A stretch of 5,725 bases of DNA from Oscillospiraceae bacterium (GCA_031266295.1 JAISBH010000078.1:1-5725), one strand, 5' to 3'; shown: positions 1 to 5,624, numbered from the stretch's first letter. Numbers and translations are program-made. The notes: generated from the letters alone by a model not told the origin.

Positions 1-208
1 GACCCTGCGAAGGGCTATCCGCCCTTTCGAATCCTGACCAGGCTTCGCCTGGACCATCGTTTGCACACAAGCCATCGGTTTCGGCCAACAGGTTGTGCTT
101 CGATAATCTATCTCGTAACGTAACCGACAACCCCCATCGCCCCCCTAGGGGGAGATGTCGCCGCAGCGACAGAGGGGGTTCCCAACAATTCCAAATTTGG
201 GCTTGCTG
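1..208. repeat. Dispersed hairpin-rich intergenic repeat, copy 1 (left side cut by window edge)
   Basis: This stretch is nearly the same as 3437-3615 plus 3768-3788, in the same orientation, with a few substitutions and a small indel around 90-108. It is a chain of small inverted repeats. CGAAGGGC (8-15) faces GCCCTTTCG (21-29), CCAGGC-TTC-GCCTGG spans 38-52, the palindrome CCCCCTAGGGGG is at 141-152, and GTCGC-CGCA-GCGAC is at 157-170. An outer pair, AACCCCC (129-135) with GGGGGTT (174-180), encloses the last two, so 129-180 is a compact MITE-like module. Similarity continues through CCAAATTTGG (191-200) and TTGCTG (203-208), then stops. It encodes no transposase. It overlaps the 3' end of the minus-strand gene ending at 108. 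The true left end cannot be seen. Confidence 0.85.
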
Positions 209-1451
209 TTAAGTCGCGCAGCATCTCTTTGAGCGCGTTATCCCAATCGACGTCGCCGGATTCAACGTCCGGTGCAGCGCATTCGAAGCAATCGCGCGCA
301 ACCAGCCCGTCCGGGCAATCATAGGACTCGCCGTTTAGCCCGGTCGGCGAGGACTCGGCGTCCGTGCCGGATACCACTTCGCCCTGATCGCCGAACGCGC
401 CGCACAGCCTCACCCGTGACGCCGCGCGATTATTATCGAGAGTGACGCTGCCGCGATTCGGCGCGGGCGTTCCCAGTATGCGATGCGCGCCGTGGGGAGC
501 GCGGACGAACGCGCCGTCTACTACACTGCCCGTGATTACCGCAGGACCTTCCGCGCCGCCAGCGATGCCTCCGGCACAGCATGTTTCCGCCGTTATCTTC
601 ACGCAGGACTTGTTCCCCGTCAGGCTGGCGTGGCCGCCAACACACCCGCATATGCCGCCGGCGTACGTGGATTGGGACGTAACAGCCGCCAGGTTCACGC
701 ACGAATCGATATGGACTCCATCGCCCGCCGCAGCGCCCGCGATACCGCCAGCATCCGCGCCGGATATTATCTCGCCCTGGTTGCGGCAATCCGTGAGGAT
801 AATATCGCCGGACACGCCGCCCATGCCCTGGGACACAGCTTGACCCGCGATGCCTCCGGCGCGCGCGCCTTGAGTGATAATCGCGCCCTCGTTGACGCAT
901 CCTTGGCATAACCCCTGCTCGAACAGCGAGCCAGCGACGCCGCCGGCGGAACCGGAACAGGAGCGCACGCTGCTCATATTCCGACAGTCGATGAACCGCG
1001 TTCTGGCGGCGATACCGGCCAATCCACCCGTTCCAGCGCAGCCGTTAACCGCAGAATACTGCTGACACCGTTCAACAGCGCAATCCGTTAGCTTGCCAGC
1101 GAGAGCGCCGGCTGTGCCCGCGCCGTGAATAGAACCATACAGAGACACGTCCTGCAGCGTCGAGCGGGAGGCGGAACGGGTCAAGCCGCCCGTCAAGTCG
1201 GATGCGTCCCTAACATACAGATCCAGCGACAGTTCAAATACACTGGCGTCGTTCAACGACTCGAACAGCGGCGCGGTGAGAGGCCCGATGCGGTGCCCGT
1301 CGCCGTCCAGGATGATATTGTCGCCATGACTGATCGGCGACCAATCAGGGTCGATCACGATGTCACACGCCAACTGGTAGTTGCCGGTGGGGGATAGGTT
1401 GTTGCCGATGGCTCGAAGTTCTGTTGCTGAACGGATACGGATTGGCGGCAT
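108..1451 (-). CDS. Cysteine-rich GLUG-repeat (right-handed beta-helix) protein, no signal peptide
   Basis: The protein is 447 residues. Residues 4-52 match the usual opening of GLUG-repeat proteins: a 'sAtELrAIgnnLs..GnYqLacDIvid.dWsPI' pattern followed by a 'LDGDGHrI' element. Seven repeats of about 24-37 residues follow (108-317), each with an AGG(I/V/L)AG-like turn (residues 113, 141, 168, 197, 233, 263, 292). Six carry a DC-N-type strand whose cysteines lie at 124, 156, 185, 222, 251 and 283, as if stacked in a ladder. There are 19 cysteines in all. GLUG repeats are known from M26-type IgA proteases and many Firmicutes surface proteins, but no protease domain, signal peptide, membrane segment or sorting signal is visible here, so the protein is predicted cytoplasmic or exported by an unusual route. 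Residues 418-447 are encoded by the intergenic repeat, which also supplies the TAG stop. The start is supported by AAGGGGG (complement of 1459-1465) seven bases upstream of ATG. The gene is transcribed away from the sporulation pair. Function is unknown. Confidence 0.85.
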   Translation of the reverse strand: MPPIRIRSATELRAIGNNLSPTGNYQLACDIVIDPDWSPISHGDNIILDGDGHRIGPLTAPLFESLNDASVFELSLDLYVRDASDLTGGLTRSASRSTLQDVSLYGSIHGAGTAGALAGKLTDCAVERCQQYSAVNGCAGTGGLAGIAARTRFIDCRNMSSVRSCSGSAGGVAGSLFEQGLCQGCVNEGAIITQGARAGGIAGQAVSQGMGGVSGDIILTDCRNQGEIISGADAGGIAGAAAGDGVHIDSCVNLAAVTSQSTYAGGICGCVGGHASLTGNKSCVKITAETCCAGGIAGGAEGPAVITGSVVDGAFVRAPHGAHRILGTPAPNRGSVTLDNNRAASRVRLCGAFGDQGEVVSGTDAESSPTGLNGESYDCPDGLVARDCFECAAPDVESGDVDWDNALKEMLRDLTASPNLELLGTPSVAAATSPPRGAMGVVGYVTR

Positions 1452-1471
1452 ACAACAACCCCCTTATTGCG

Positions 1472-1485
1472 GTGATCGATATCAC
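1472..1485. promoter_or_regulatory. Inverted repeat in the leader of the GLUG-repeat gene
   Basis: GTGAT-CGAT-ATCAC is a perfect 5-bp inverted repeat lying between the predicted transcription start and the ribosome binding site of the minus-strand gene. It could be a repressor operator or a weak leader hairpin. Short palindromes also arise by chance, so this is only a candidate. Confidence 0.3.
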
Positions 1486-1533
1486 TCCTAAGGTATGCAA
1501 AACCGTCGGCTCGCGTTAGGCGCGCCGGCGGGA

Positions 1534-1562
1534 TTGATACAGGCCGTGGATAACCTCGTCAA
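1534..1562 (-). promoter_or_regulatory. Sigma-A-type promoter for the GLUG-repeat gene
   Basis: On the minus strand, TTGACG (1562-1557) is followed after exactly 17 bases by TATCAA (1539-1534). The -35 matches consensus at 5 of 6 positions and the -10 at 4 of 6. Transcription would begin near 1527, giving a leader of about 75 nt before the ATG at 1451. This is the best promoter-like pair in the divergent intergenic region for that direction. Activity is inferred. Confidence 0.55.
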
Positions 1563-1577
1563 CCACATAAACTCATG

Positions 1578-1605
1578 TGAATAATAACCGCCGCGACGCA
1601 TTAAT
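1578..1605 (+). promoter_or_regulatory. Weak candidate forespore-type promoter for the DUF2953-ytfJ pair
   Basis: TGAATA (1578-1583) resembles a sigma-G/sigma-F -35, and CATTAAT (1599-1605) partly resembles their CATAnTA-type -10. In Bacillus the orthologous pair belongs to the forespore programme, which is why I looked for this. The spacer is only 15 bp, against the usual 17-18, and the -10 is imperfect. No convincing sigma-A promoter is visible for this direction. Treat as tentative. Confidence 0.2.
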
Positions 1606-1655
1606 CCCGCCTCAATGGGGAAAAATACCAGCGTTGTTGAGGAGAGGGTGAAGCC

Positions 1656-2210
1656 ATGGCGGCATTTTTACTTACACTGATCGCGGTGGGATTGGTACCG
1701 GTGCATCTAAGGCTGGCGCTGAAAGTGACGCCCGAAGGTTGCGTGCAGGCTGCCGTGTCCTGGGGCGCGTTGTCCAAGGAATTCAACATTGGCGCGGGGA
1801 AGCTTGGCGTCCAATGGTTGGCGGGCGTGCTGCGCGACATAAAAGATCCCCGGCCGCTGATGACACTGCCCTCGCTTGTGAGGCTTAACCTGAACGTGCG
1901 GAGCGTCACGGTGCGCTGCAAGGCCGGAGTGTCGGACGCGGCATATACGGCTATGCTGTCCGGTATGCTGCGTCTGACGTTCCGGGCGCTATGCGGATGG
2001 GTGTCGACGTGGAGCGCTCGGACGGGCGAGCTGGATAAACCGGAGATTCTCATAGACGTCACACCCGTGTTCAATCATCCGATATTTGAGTTGGACGCCG
2101 GGATTGAGTTCAGCGCGCGGCTGGGCAAGTTTGCGAACTTGGGTGCAAGGTTTGCGATTCAACAGCTGCAGCGTGGTATAAACCGGCAAAAAACTACGCA
2201 GATTAAGTAG
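1656..2210 (+). CDS. ytfI: DUF2953 domain protein (YtfI-like), predicted membrane-anchored
   Basis: The protein is 184 residues with one short hydrophobic N-terminal segment (about 1-17, AAFLLTLIAVGLVPV), followed by beta-rich sequence and a C-terminal stretch (about 147-180, 'ILIDVTPVFNHPIFELDAGI' onward) typical of DUF2953 proteins. It is somewhat shorter than I would expect for the family. Its biochemical role is unknown. The family is recurrently encoded just upstream of ytfJ in endospore formers, exactly as here (97-bp gap, same strand), which supports the call more than the residues do. GAGGAGAGGG (1639-1648) is an excellent ribosome binding site for the ATG at 1656. The scpA/scpB genes that often precede this pair in Clostridia are absent, and the divergent GLUG gene is there instead. 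The symbol is given by synteny with Bacillus. A different small membrane protein is possible but less likely. Confidence 0.68.
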   Translation: MAAFLLTLIAVGLVPVHLRLALKVTPEGCVQAAVSWGALSKEFNIGAGKLGVQWLAGVLRDIKDPRPLMTLPSLVRLNLNVRSVTVRCKAGVSDAAYTAMLSGMLRLTFRALCGWVSTWSARTGELDKPEILIDVTPVFNHPIFELDAGIEFSARLGKFANLGARFAIQQLQRGINRQKTTQIK

Positions 2211-2307
2211 CGAGCACAAACGGCGCAAGCGGTTCGGGCGCATTGGGGGCAAAGCCTCCATACCCATAGGCAGTAATATGTCGCAATAGAAAGGATGGAT
2301 TCACTCA

Positions 2308-3108
2308 ATGGATAAGCATCCCATTCAAAGCCTGATGTCCACGACGATGGAGAACATCAAAGACATGGTCGACGTAAACACGGTCGTCGGCGATCCTGTA
2401 ACAGCGGGCGACGGCACGACGATCATACCCATCTCAAGGGTGTCGTTCGGGTTTGTATCTGGCGGCGGCGAGTACAGCGGCGCGCGTGAGGACTCCGCGC
2501 GGGACATAGGCGGCGGATCGGCAAATAACTCCGGCGATGAGATGCCCTTCGCCGGCGGCACGGGCGCGGGGGTATCGGTGCATCCGATGGGTTTCTTGGT
2601 AGTGGGACAGGGTCAGGTGAAGATGCTGCCGACCAACTACGCGACTCCTATCGACCGTGTGATGGAACTGCTGCCTCAGGTGATCGGCGAGGTGAAGGAC
2701 ATATTCCAGGAGGACAACCAGGCGGTATCCAGCAGCACTGAGGCCACAACGACGCCGCGTCACGGCAGGTCAATCCCTGTCACGGGCCGCACGATTGGTT
2801 CCGGACTGGACAAGGATCTGCCCGGATACACAAACAATAATAACTATAACGACAGCTTCACGCATCCGGGCAAGCCGGTCGTGAGCGATCCGGTAAGCGG
2901 CTCCCACATGGCAAACAGCAGCTACAACGCACGCTATGACAACAAGGCCGACAACACCCGCTTCGACGGCAAGTATGACACCAAGGCCGACGCGAAAGCC
3001 AAGCTGGACACCAAATTCGATACAAAAGCGAACACGGGCCTGAACGGTTCGTCGAGCGCCACCGTAACCAACAGTGTTAACGCGTCCAGCATGGGAAAGA
3101 ACACCTGA
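2308..3108 (+). CDS. ytfJ: Sporulation protein YtfJ (GerW family) with a long repetitive C-terminal tail
   Basis: Residues 1-136 match the YtfJ/GerW family across its length. They include the N-terminal 'HPIQSLMSTTMENIKDMVDVNTVVGDPV' region, 'GTTIIPISRVSFGFVSGGGEY', the Gly-rich 'FAGGTGAGVSVHPMGFLVV' segment and 'PIDRVMELLPQVIGEVKDIF'. Known members are small soluble forespore proteins linked to spore germination; the molecular activity is not established. Family members are usually about 140-160 residues, whereas this one has 266. The extra part (137-266) is low-complexity, rich in Asn, Asp, Lys, Ser and Thr, with near-repeats of (Y/F)D(N/T)KA(D/N) at residues 210, 223 and 237. The tail reads in the same frame with no stop and similar codon choice, so it is probably translated. 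AAGGA (2291-2295) precedes the ATG with a 12-base gap, slightly long. An ATG at 2295 is out of frame. It forms an operon with the DUF2953 gene and ends at a strong terminator. Confidence 0.9.
   Translation: MDKHPIQSLMSTTMENIKDMVDVNTVVGDPVTAGDGTTIIPISRVSFGFVSGGGEYSGAREDSARDIGGGSANNSGDEMPFAGGTGAGVSVHPMGFLVVGQGQVKMLPTNYATPIDRVMELLPQVIGEVKDIFQEDNQAVSSSTEATTTPRHGRSIPVTGRTIGSGLDKDLPGYTNNNNYNDSFTHPGKPVVSDPVSGSHMANSSYNARYDNKADNTRFDGKYDTKADAKAKLDTKFDTKANTGLNGSSSATVTNSVNASSMGKNT
2935..3036 (+). repeat. Short tandem-like peptide repeats in the YtfJ tail
   Basis: The coding sequence repeats a (Y/F)-D-(N/T)-K-A-(D/N) motif three times, with the units starting at 2935, 2974 and 3016 (residues 210, 223 and 237; 13- and 14-residue periods). 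Two units share the near-identical DNA blocks at 2938-2952 and 2977-2991, which differ at one base. This suggests expansion by duplication. The peptide is strongly charged and probably disordered. Confidence 0.6.
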
Positions 3109-3125
3109 TTCACAAAGGCAAAAGG

Positions 3126-3170
3126 GCAGGGGCGACCGACGGTCGTCCCTGCTTTCGTTTTATTTATTTC
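3126..3170 (+). terminator. Intrinsic terminator after ytfJ
   Basis: GCAGGGGCGACC (3126-3137) pairs with GGTCGTCCCTGC (3141-3152) around a GAC loop, giving a 12-bp stem with a single G-U pair. A T-rich run follows at 3153-3170. It begins 17 bases after the ytfJ stop codon and is the clearest terminator in the window. Confidence 0.92.
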
Positions 3171-3297
3171 TTAACTCAACAACCTTCACATTTTCGCGCG
3201 TCTTTCGCGGCTTATCACGAACGTGTCTGGGATGCCGTACAAACCGCTGCGGCGGGACGCTGTTCGGTTTGCGAACCGAATGCGCTTTAAGTTTGTA
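3171..3297. other. Gene-free stretch with two mutually exclusive hairpins
   Basis: I see no credible gene here. TTCGGTT (3263-3269) pairs perfectly with AACCGAA (3274-3280) around TGCG. CAAACCG (3240-3246) can instead pair perfectly with CGGTTTG (3265-3271). The two stems share bases, so only one can form at a time. There is no clear U-tract or downstream gene close enough to call an attenuator. Confidence 0.4.
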
Positions 3298-3358
3298 GCG
3301 CCCCGCAACTATGGTGGGAGATGATTATTTACTTATAGTTACTTTGCTGGCGGGGCGC
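3298..3358. repeat. Compound inverted repeat (9 bp plus 6 bp stems)
   Basis: GCGCCCCGC (3298-3306) is perfectly complementary to GCGGGGCGC (3350-3358). The next six bases, AACTAT (3307-3312), pair with ATAGTT (3335-3340). The result would be a 15-bp stacked stem interrupted only by a 9-base bulge on the 3' side (3341-3349), closed by a 22-base AT-rich loop. It may be an RNA structure, the left edge of the dispersed repeat, or a separate small element. No U-tract follows. Confidence 0.5.
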
Positions 3359-3393
3359 AAGGTTGGAACGGGGGAACGAGGAACGCCCCCCTT

Positions 3394-3615
3394 CCCCCGA
3401 TGGGGGTACACGGGGGTTTACGGGACTCTGTCCCGATACCCTGCGAAGGGCTATCCGCCCTTTCGAATCCTGACCAGGCTTCGCCTGGACCATCATTTGC
3501 GCACAAGCCATCGGTTTCGGCCAACGATTGTGCTTTAGAGTCTATCTCGTAACGTAACCGACAACCCTCATCGCCCCCCTAGGGGGAGATGTCGCCGCAG
3601 CGACAGAGGGGGTTC
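3394..3615. repeat. Dispersed hairpin-rich repeat, copy 2
   Basis: From 3437 on, this copy follows 1-181 almost base for base, in direct orientation, including the hairpins at 3444-3465 and 3474-3488 and the CCCCCTAGGGGG palindrome at 3575-3586. Upstream of the alignable part are two more hairpins in the same style, CCCCC-GAT-GGGGG (3394-3406) and CGGGAC-TCT-GTCCCG (3421-3435). They probably belong to the element, but copy 1 is cut by the window edge so this cannot be compared. The outer AACCC-type stem is weaker here, since one C is T at 3568. Confidence 0.82.
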
Positions 3616-3767
3616 GTTCCAAGCCCCGGGGGAGGTCGGGAGGGGGACGTGAGTGGCGGCGCGCAGCGCGAAGCGGGCGCGAATCCGCAGAACCCCGAAG
3701 GGGTTCTTTCCTCTATCCTTCCCGAAGGCGCGGATGCGCCGCGTCGCCGCAGCGACAGAGGGGGTTC
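3616..3767. repeat. 152-bp extra segment in repeat copy 2, ending in a 25-bp direct duplication of the repeat core
   Basis: The 25-bp block at 3591-3615, beginning GTCGCCGCAGCGAC and ending GAGGGGGTTC, recurs without change at 3743-3767 and also at 157-181. In copy 1 the block leads directly to the CCAAATTTGG tail. In copy 2 the matching tail (palindrome TCCAAATTTGGA, 3769-3780, then ATTGCTG) comes only after the second block. So 152 bp are extra here, or have been lost from copy 1. The segment contains a perfect AGAACCCC-GAA-GGGGTTCT hairpin (3689-3707), the inverted repeat GGCGC-GGAT-GCGCC (3727-3740) and very GC-rich sequence. No gene is supported. Confidence 0.7.
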
Positions 3768-3805
3768 CTCCAAATTTGGAATTGCTGGCGACTTCGGGGG
3801 GAATG

Positions 3806-3834
3806 TTGACAATATCTCAAAGAAATGCTATGAT
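3806..3834 (+). promoter_or_regulatory. Strong sigma-A promoter for the solute-binding protein gene
   Basis: TTGACA (3806-3811) matches the -35 consensus exactly. After a 17-base spacer comes TATGAT (3829-3834), 5 of 6 of the -10 consensus, preceded by the extended element TGC (3826-3828). Transcription would start near 3841, giving a leader of about 51 nt. The promoter lies just beyond the end of repeat copy 2, so the gene has its own start rather than depending on the upstream operon. Confidence 0.85.
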
Positions 3835-3862
3835 TTAATTACCCTCATTGCAACGCTGCAAA

Positions 3863-3876
3863 AAATCGATCGATTT
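3863..3876. promoter_or_regulatory. Perfect 14-bp palindrome in the leader of the solute-binding protein gene, candidate operator
   Basis: AAATCGATCGATTT is fully symmetric, sits about 22 bases after the predicted transcription start, and ends 4 bases before the ribosome binding site. A dimeric sugar-type repressor bound there would block transcription. Alternatively it could fold next to the ribosome binding site. No regulator gene is present in the window to pair it with. Confidence 0.45.
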
Positions 3877-3891
3877 ATTGGGAGGATGAAC

Positions 3892-5568
3892 ATGCGCAAA
3901 TTAATTCCTGCGGCTCTCGTCATCGCGCTGGTATTCACTGCTATGTTTATGCCAGTGACTGCGAACGCCGAGGCCGAACGCCCCACCATCACGTACGGCT
4001 CCAAGATGGAAATGAACACGGATAAGCCATACTTCCCGACGGAATTCGTCTTGTATTTTCAGGATCTGCTCGGCGCAAACATCGAGTTCATCAAGTATGA
4101 CGCCGATACCGAAAAACTCGCCTTGGCCAGCGGCGACCTGCCGGATCTTATGATGGCGCAGCAGGCCAGCACTATCCTCGAGGGTCAGCTGGCTGTCGCT
4201 ATGGATCCCTATCTGGAAGAGTACGGACAAAACATACTCAAATATGAGGCTCGCAACACAATCATCCGCGACCTCGTATCCGGCGGCGACGGGCAGCTGT
4301 ATTTCCACACGCCCAACACCGGCATTGAGGATCAGACCGGCGGACTTCAGACATGGAACGGCTATCTGGTACGCTGGGATCTGTACAAGCAGATCGGCGC
4401 GCCCGCGATAGGCAGCGATGACGAATACATCGAAGTGCTTAAGAAGCTCGTCGCCGAGAAGCCCACTACCGACGCCGGACTGCCTGTATACGGCATGGGC
4501 CTGCACGGCTCCGAGCAATGGGCGTGGAACATCCGCGCGATGGCGAACCAGGGCTATTCAAACACGAGCAGCTGGGCTTACGCTATCAGCACCGTTACTA
4601 CCGAGATCTCCAGCAACTATCTGGATCCGGCGTCGCCGTTCTGGAGCAACATGGCCTTCTACAACAAGCTCAACCGCGAAGGCCTACTCGACCCGGACAG
4701 CTTCACGATGACGTCCGAGGCCGTGCAGGAGAAGGCCGCGAACAACCAGTATGTTGGTGGTTACTGCGTATGGTATACCGATAAGATGTACAACACCAAT
4801 CGCCTCACGGATCCTGACACGCTGGCCGGTATCATCCCGGTATATGGCGAGGGATTGAGCGGCTGGTATGGTTCCAACCACAAGGTCGGCTGGGGCGACA
4901 AGCTGACGTTCATCACGACCGCCGCGAAGGATCCCGTATTGGCCGTAAAGTTCATCAACCTGCTTGACTCGGATGAACTGAACCGCGCCCATTACTCCGG
5001 CGTCGAGGGCCAGACGTGGAACTACGATGAAAGCGGCGCGCCCGTCCTGACGGAGGAAGTCGTCGCGGTCAAGTCCGCAGGCGGCGATCCGTGGGATCAC
5101 CTGGGCATCGGTTCGTTCAGCAATACGATCGGCTCGTCCGGTTTCGGCGTCGCTCCCGACGGCGCGTTCTACTCGCTGTGGGATAATTCCGATCTCAAGT
5201 ACGCGCAACTGAGCGTACTGCAGAAGGACTACGCGGATTTCTACGGCGTGAAGTATCCTTCCGAGGTTCACTACAAACTGCTTCAGGAAGGCAAGGCCAT
5301 CAACCAGGAAAAGAACCAGACGCAGGCTGTGCAGCTGGGTATTGCGCAGCGCCCTGACGACATCAACCGCATCGACGCGCGCTTGGATGAAATCGTCAAC
5401 CGCTCGATCCCCGGCCTCGTAAACGCCGCGTCCGACAGCGAGTTTGACTCGGCTAAGGAAAAGCTGATCAGCGACCTGAAGGGCGCCGACGCGGAAGTAG
5501 CCTGGCAGTGGTGGGATGAGAACTGGAACGGCGTGCTTGCGCGCGTAAACGAACTGTTTGGCGAATAA
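3892..5568 (+). CDS. Extracellular solute-binding protein of a carbohydrate-type ABC importer (LplA/YtcQ-like)
   Basis: The 558-residue protein begins with a Sec signal peptide: MRK, a hydrophobic core at about 4-20, then a probable cleavage after ANA (residue 26). The family mark 'LALASGDLPDLMM' lies at about 76-88, where solute-binding proteins of the LplA/YtcQ type carry an 'aSGDlPDi' motif. Aromatic-rich stretches further on (e.g. 'YCVWYTDKMY', 'VAWQWWDENW') fit a sugar-binding cleft. Length and layout fit this family, which delivers oligosaccharides or aldouronates to LplB/YtcP-type permeases; the substrate cannot be read from sequence. There is no cysteine in the signal region, so no lipobox, which is unusual for a Gram-positive member. 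ATG at 3892 is chosen because GGGAGG (3880-3885) stands six bases before it, while the in-frame ATG at 3886 abuts the site. The open frame back to 3589 only reads through the repeat. A probable permease gene follows. Confidence 0.88.
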   Translation: MRKLIPAALVIALVFTAMFMPVTANAEAERPTITYGSKMEMNTDKPYFPTEFVLYFQDLLGANIEFIKYDADTEKLALASGDLPDLMMAQQASTILEGQLAVAMDPYLEEYGQNILKYEARNTIIRDLVSGGDGQLYFHTPNTGIEDQTGGLQTWNGYLVRWDLYKQIGAPAIGSDDEYIEVLKKLVAEKPTTDAGLPVYGMGLHGSEQWAWNIRAMANQGYSNTSSWAYAISTVTTEISSNYLDPASPFWSNMAFYNKLNREGLLDPDSFTMTSEAVQEKAANNQYVGGYCVWYTDKMYNTNRLTDPDTLAGIIPVYGEGLSGWYGSNHKVGWGDKLTFITTAAKDPVLAVKFINLLDSDELNRAHYSGVEGQTWNYDESGAPVLTEEVVAVKSAGGDPWDHLGIGSFSNTIGSSGFGVAPDGAFYSLWDNSDLKYAQLSVLQKDYADFYGVKYPSEVHYKLLQEGKAINQEKNQTQAVQLGIAQRPDDINRIDARLDEIVNRSIPGLVNAASDSEFDSAKEKLISDLKGADAEVAWQWWDENWNGVLARVNELFGE

Positions 5569-5594
5569 GCTAACCTGACACACACGGCATTCAA

Positions 5595-5624
5595 GCCGAC
5601 GCGCCGCATCCACGGCGCGTCGGC
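5595..5624 (+). promoter_or_regulatory. Perfect 12-bp hairpin between the binding-protein gene and the next gene
   Basis: GCCGACGCGCCG (5595-5606) pairs fully with CGGCGCGTCGGC (5613-5624) around a six-base loop. No U-run follows, so it is not a classical terminator. Stable hairpins in this place, between a binding-protein gene and its permease genes, are known in other importers to protect the upstream mRNA or reduce read-through, keeping the binding protein in excess. That role is inferred here. Confidence 0.65.

Noticed and set aside
433..909. Several open frames of 130-160 codons overlapping the GLUG gene on both strands
   Set aside because: They are Arg- or Ala/Pro-rich with no family resemblance, while the GLUG frame shows a coherent repeat protein.
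1545..1553. DnaA-box-like TTATCCACG on the minus strand in the divergent intergenic region
   Set aside because: Eight of nine bases match, but it is a single site within a promoter spacer with no cluster or AT-rich unwinding region, so an origin or DnaA control is not supported.
1564..1579. CACAT-6-ATGTG inverted repeat upstream of the GLUG gene promoter
   Set aside because: It is short, with nothing to distinguish it from chance beyond its position near the -35; kept only as a note.
3074..3538. Short open frames across 3074-3298 and 3311-3538
   Set aside because: They read through the terminator, hairpins and the repeat; the peptides are repeat-encoded and lack convincing ribosome binding sites.
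157..3767. CRISPR array suggested by three perfect 25-bp copies
   Set aside because: The spacing is irregular (3.4 kb and 127 bp), the block is part of a larger repeat, and there are no cas genes.
1..3788. Composite transposon formed by the two repeat copies
   Set aside because: There is no transposase, integrase or recombinase gene in the interval and no target duplication can be seen; the repeats are better described as dispersed intergenic elements.
3886..3888. Alternative start ATG two codons upstream of the chosen one
   Set aside because: It directly abuts GGGAGG with no spacer, whereas 3892 has a six-base spacer.
3589..3891. Open frame extending the solute-binding protein 101 residues upstream
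   Set aside because: It reads through the repeat and across the promoter, gives a Pro/Arg/Gly-rich unlikely peptide, and would bury the signal peptide; the ribosome binding site fits the ATG at 3892.
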